Below, in pieces: positions 61,821 to 64,000 of a stretch of DNA of 64,000 nucleotides (the first letter of the stretch is position 1; each line of letters begins with the position of its first letter). Origin of the DNA: Alkalinema pantanalense (GTDB taxonomy: Bacteria; Cyanobacteriota; Cyanobacteriia; Leptolyngbyales; Leptolyngbyaceae); the NCBI RefSeq assembly GCF_050753345.1, contig NZ_JBLZFX010000009.1, positions 38,192-102,191 on the forward strand, read 5' to 3'. The notes below the pieces were generated by a model, which was given only the letters and a program-made list of their open reading frames with translations, was not told the DNA's origin and did not search any database. The position numbers and the translations under genes are program-made.

Positions 61821-63830
61821 ATGGGCATTCAATTGGGCCGGGAAATTTGTGGTCGATCGGAGATTGCTAGTACCCGTGAGTGGTTTGTTACGAATGGCAT
61901 TGGGGGCTATGCGGCAGGGACGATCGCGGGTTCGCTAACTCGGCGCTACCATGGAATCTTGATCGCAGCGCTCCAACCGCCCTTGGGCCGCACGCTTCTG
62001 GTGAGCAAGGTGGAGGAGCGGATTGGCTATGGCGATCGTCGCTATGAACTGTCTACAAATGTTTGGCGAGATGGGTCGATTCATCCCCAAGGCTATCAAT
62101 ACATTGAGCAATTTGCCTTAGAGGGTAGCATCCCCACTTGGCGCTATGCCTGTGCCGATGCATTGCTAGAAAAACAAATTTGGATGCAGCAAGGTGAGAA
62201 TACAACTTACATTAGCTATCGCTTACTACGGGCAACGCAACCGTTGATGCTACAGGCAAATGTTTTAGTCAATTATCGGGATTACCATAGCGATACGCAA
62301 AATGCTTGGTCTATGGATGTTCGATCGATTAATTCAGAAATACCCATTCAGGGAGTGAAAATTCAGGCGTTCCCGGATGCTGCTCCCATTTATTTACTGA
62401 GCGATCGGGCAACGGCAACCCCAGCCCACAACTGGTATTACGGGTTTGATTTAGCGGTAGAACGGTATCGAGGCTTAAGCGATCGGGAACATCATCTCCA
62501 TGCTGCTACTTTTCAAGTGACGTTGAAGCCTGGAGAATCTGTCGCTATTGTTGCGAGCACTGAGCTTCAGACCGCGATCGTGCCGGATTCCGCCAGACAA
62601 AATCGCCATCACCACGAAGTAACGTTACTGACCACAGCCCGCTCAAAGGTTCCGAACCAGTCCATACCCGATTGGATAGAGCAGTTAATTTTGGCTGCTG
62701 ATCAGTTTATCGTCGATCGTGCAACACCAGATTTCCCAACGGGAAAAACAATTATTGCAGGCTATCCCTGGTTCAGCGATTGGGGCCGGGATACGATGAT
62801 TAGTTTGCCGGGATTAACGCTCTGTACAGGCCGTCCAGATATTGCGCAATCGATTCTACTGACGTTTTCTAAGTATGTCGATCGGGGCATGATTCCCAAT
62901 CGTTTTCCCGATGCAGGGGAAGTGCCTGAATACAACACCGTTGATGCGACCCTTTGGTATATCGAAGCGATTCGCGCTTACTATTATCAAACAGGTGACG
63001 AGGATTTACTTAAACAATTGTTCCCAGTAATGCAGGAGATCATTGATTGGCATTGCCAGGGAACGCGCTATCAGATTCATGTTGATCCGGAGGATGGCTT
63101 GCTCTATGCGGGAGAACCGGGGGTGCAGCTAACCTGGATGGATGCAAAAGTGGGCGATTGGGTGGTCACACCGCGCATTGGTAAACCGATCGAAATTAAT
63201 GCCCTCTGGTACAACGCCGTGCGATCGCTGGCAAAATTTGCGCGGCAACTCCAGCAACCCCACCAAGACTACGACGCCCTTGCTGATCGGATTCAAACCC
63301 ATTTCGCCAAGTTCTGGAATGCGGAGTTAGGTTACTGCTATGACGTGTTGGATGGGCCGGAGGGGGCAGATCCAACGTTGCGACCGAATCAATTGTTCGC
63401 GATCGCCTTACCTGCCTTGGGTACAGCCGATTTTCCAGCCCTACTCAACCCTGACCAACAAAAAGCGGTGGTCGATCGCTGTGCGCAACATTTACTGACT
63501 TCCCATGGACTGCGATCGCTCAGTCCTGACCATCCGCATTACCAAGGCCATTATGGGGGGACGCAGTTGCAACGGGATGGAGCCTATCACCAGGGTACGG
63601 TTTGGGGTTGGTTGTTGGGCGTGTTCGCGATCGGGCATTTTCGGGTGTATGGGGATGCGGCAGCGGCGCTACAATTTCTGCAACCGATGGCCCACCATCT
63701 ATTGGATCACGGAGTAGGTAGTCTCAGCGAAATTTTTGACGGGGATGCGCCAATGACGCCACGGGGTTGCTTTGCTCAGGCTTGGACAGTTGCAGAAGTT
63801 CTTCGGGCTTGGTTCGTGCTTTCTGAGTGA
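61821..63830 (+). CDS. Amylo-alpha-1,6-glucosidase-type glycogen debranching enzyme (GH133)
   Basis: Glycogen-debranching enzyme of the GH133/GDE family, 669 residues, cytosolic. The N-terminal beta domain starts MGIQLGREICGRSEIASTRE and has FVTNGIGGYAAGTIAGSLTR and RYHGILIAALQPPLGRTLLV. The C-terminal (alpha/alpha)6 barrel carries AGYPWFSDWGRDTMISLPGL with catalytic Asp, LTWMDAKVGDWVVTPRIGKP and GTVWGWLLGVFAIGHF. It removes alpha-1,6 branches during glycogen breakdown. ATG 61821 is preferred to a GTG at 61767 because relatives begin near this Met. It has its own upstream terminator, so it is probably a separate unit. Confidence 0.88.
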   Translation: MGIQLGREICGRSEIASTREWFVTNGIGGYAAGTIAGSLTRRYHGILIAALQPPLGRTLLVSKVEERIGYGDRRYELSTNVWRDGSIHPQGYQYIEQFALEGSIPTWRYACADALLEKQIWMQQGENTTYISYRLLRATQPLMLQANVLVNYRDYHSDTQNAWSMDVRSINSEIPIQGVKIQAFPDAAPIYLLSDRATATPAHNWYYGFDLAVERYRGLSDREHHLHAATFQVTLKPGESVAIVASTELQTAIVPDSARQNRHHHEVTLLTTARSKVPNQSIPDWIEQLILAADQFIVDRATPDFPTGKTIIAGYPWFSDWGRDTMISLPGLTLCTGRPDIAQSILLTFSKYVDRGMIPNRFPDAGEVPEYNTVDATLWYIEAIRAYYYQTGDEDLLKQLFPVMQEIIDWHCQGTRYQIHVDPEDGLLYAGEPGVQLTWMDAKVGDWVVTPRIGKPIEINALWYNAVRSLAKFARQLQQPHQDYDALADRIQTHFAKFWNAELGYCYDVLDGPEGADPTLRPNQLFAIALPALGTADFPALLNPDQQKAVVDRCAQHLLTSHGLRSLSPDHPHYQGHYGGTQLQRDGAYHQGTVWGWLLGVFAIGHFRVYGDAAAALQFLQPMAHHLLDHGVGSLSEIFDGDAPMTPRGCFAQAWTVAEVLRAWFVLSE

Positions 63831-64000
63831 AGCATTAGCGATTGATTAGTGCGTAATTCTAGCAATCTAAGCATAATTCCCAGATTAGAGTTGTTGGGAA
63901 ATAAAACCAGCTCTGGGACAGGGTTTGCCCTGACTGTTATCTAACTTATGCTGCATCTAAGTAGAAGTTCCACAAGCCTGCTGCGTTGAACATTAAGCGG

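Noticed and set aside
1..64000. CRISPR array, prophage or biosynthetic gene cluster
   Set aside because: No series of equal direct repeats with spacers, no phage structural genes, and no PKS, NRPS or RiPP genes were seen.

Overview
The window is a piece of a cyanobacterial chromosome. Evidence: many copies of the HIP1 octamer GCGATCGC and its CGATCG core; genes found only or mainly in oxygenic phototrophs (chlP, ndhS, rpaA, an FdC2-type ferredoxin, a FurC/PerR-like regulator); and cyanobacterial families such as DUF3685 and DUF4912 proteins. Gene order is loose, with operons of two or three genes, frequent strand switches and several gene-poor stretches. This fits a Leptolyngbya-like filamentous cyanobacterium, but the genus cannot be fixed from the sequence alone. 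No plasmid, prophage, CRISPR or intact insertion sequence is visible.

Layout. 1-6.5 kb: 5' part of hemF (minus), then mrp-rodA, ndhS with a HAS-barrel-like gene, a PiT phosphate transporter and a cyclase-domain protein. 6.5-9.3 kb: a small exported protein, a broken PTPA-CTERM surface protein, tRNA-Ser(GGA) and an FdC2-type ferredoxin. 9.5-14.2 kb: an IMPase, a J-domain/TPR protein overlapping hisZ, an 8-Cys ferredoxin, a natE-like ABC ATPase and a 51-residue membrane protein. 14.3-18.6 kb (minus): a 5'-truncated Rpn-family remnant, ilvB and an MFS protein. 18.6-25 kb: a 1-kb gene-free stretch, a Fur-family gene with a tandem-repeat tail, and a pair encoding a large membrane-anchored repeat protein and a DUF3685 protein. 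25-29.5 kb: an SPFH protein, a 2Fe-2S ferredoxin, a Kir channel and an FG-GAP repeat protein. 29.9-38 kb: a 1036-residue PstS-like/DUF4912 fusion, a GT4 glycosyltransferase, a second MFS paralogue, recO and deoC. 38-39.9 kb: gene-free. 39.9-47.6 kb: chlP, rpaA, a GT2 glycosyltransferase, a cation/proton antiporter with universal-stress domains, a small exported protein and rlmH. 47.9-50.6 kb (minus): hsp20 and dnaK. 51.4-57.5 kb: a small membrane protein, argH, a FIST sensor with its histidine kinase, a nucleoside hydrolase and pyrR. 57.7-63.8 kb: fni (idi2), sulfite reductase with an extra C-terminal region, and a GH133 debranching enzyme.

How the genes relate. Most are housekeeping genes for photosynthetic metabolism: tetrapyrrole and phytyl synthesis (hemF, chlP, fni), ferredoxin electron transfer (three ferredoxins, ndhS, sir), amino acids (ilvB, argH, hisZ), nucleotides (pyrR, deoC, nucleoside hydrolase), glycogen breakdown, protein folding (dnaK, hsp20) and circadian/light output (rpaA). 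I found no defence island or secondary-metabolite cluster. The least ordinary items are the PstS-like/DUF4912 fusion, the sulfite reductase tail with a ribbon-helix-helix-like segment, the FIST/kinase pair, the disrupted PTPA-CTERM gene, a Fur tail made of 18-bp repeats, and a set of long intergenic hairpins with no U-tract.
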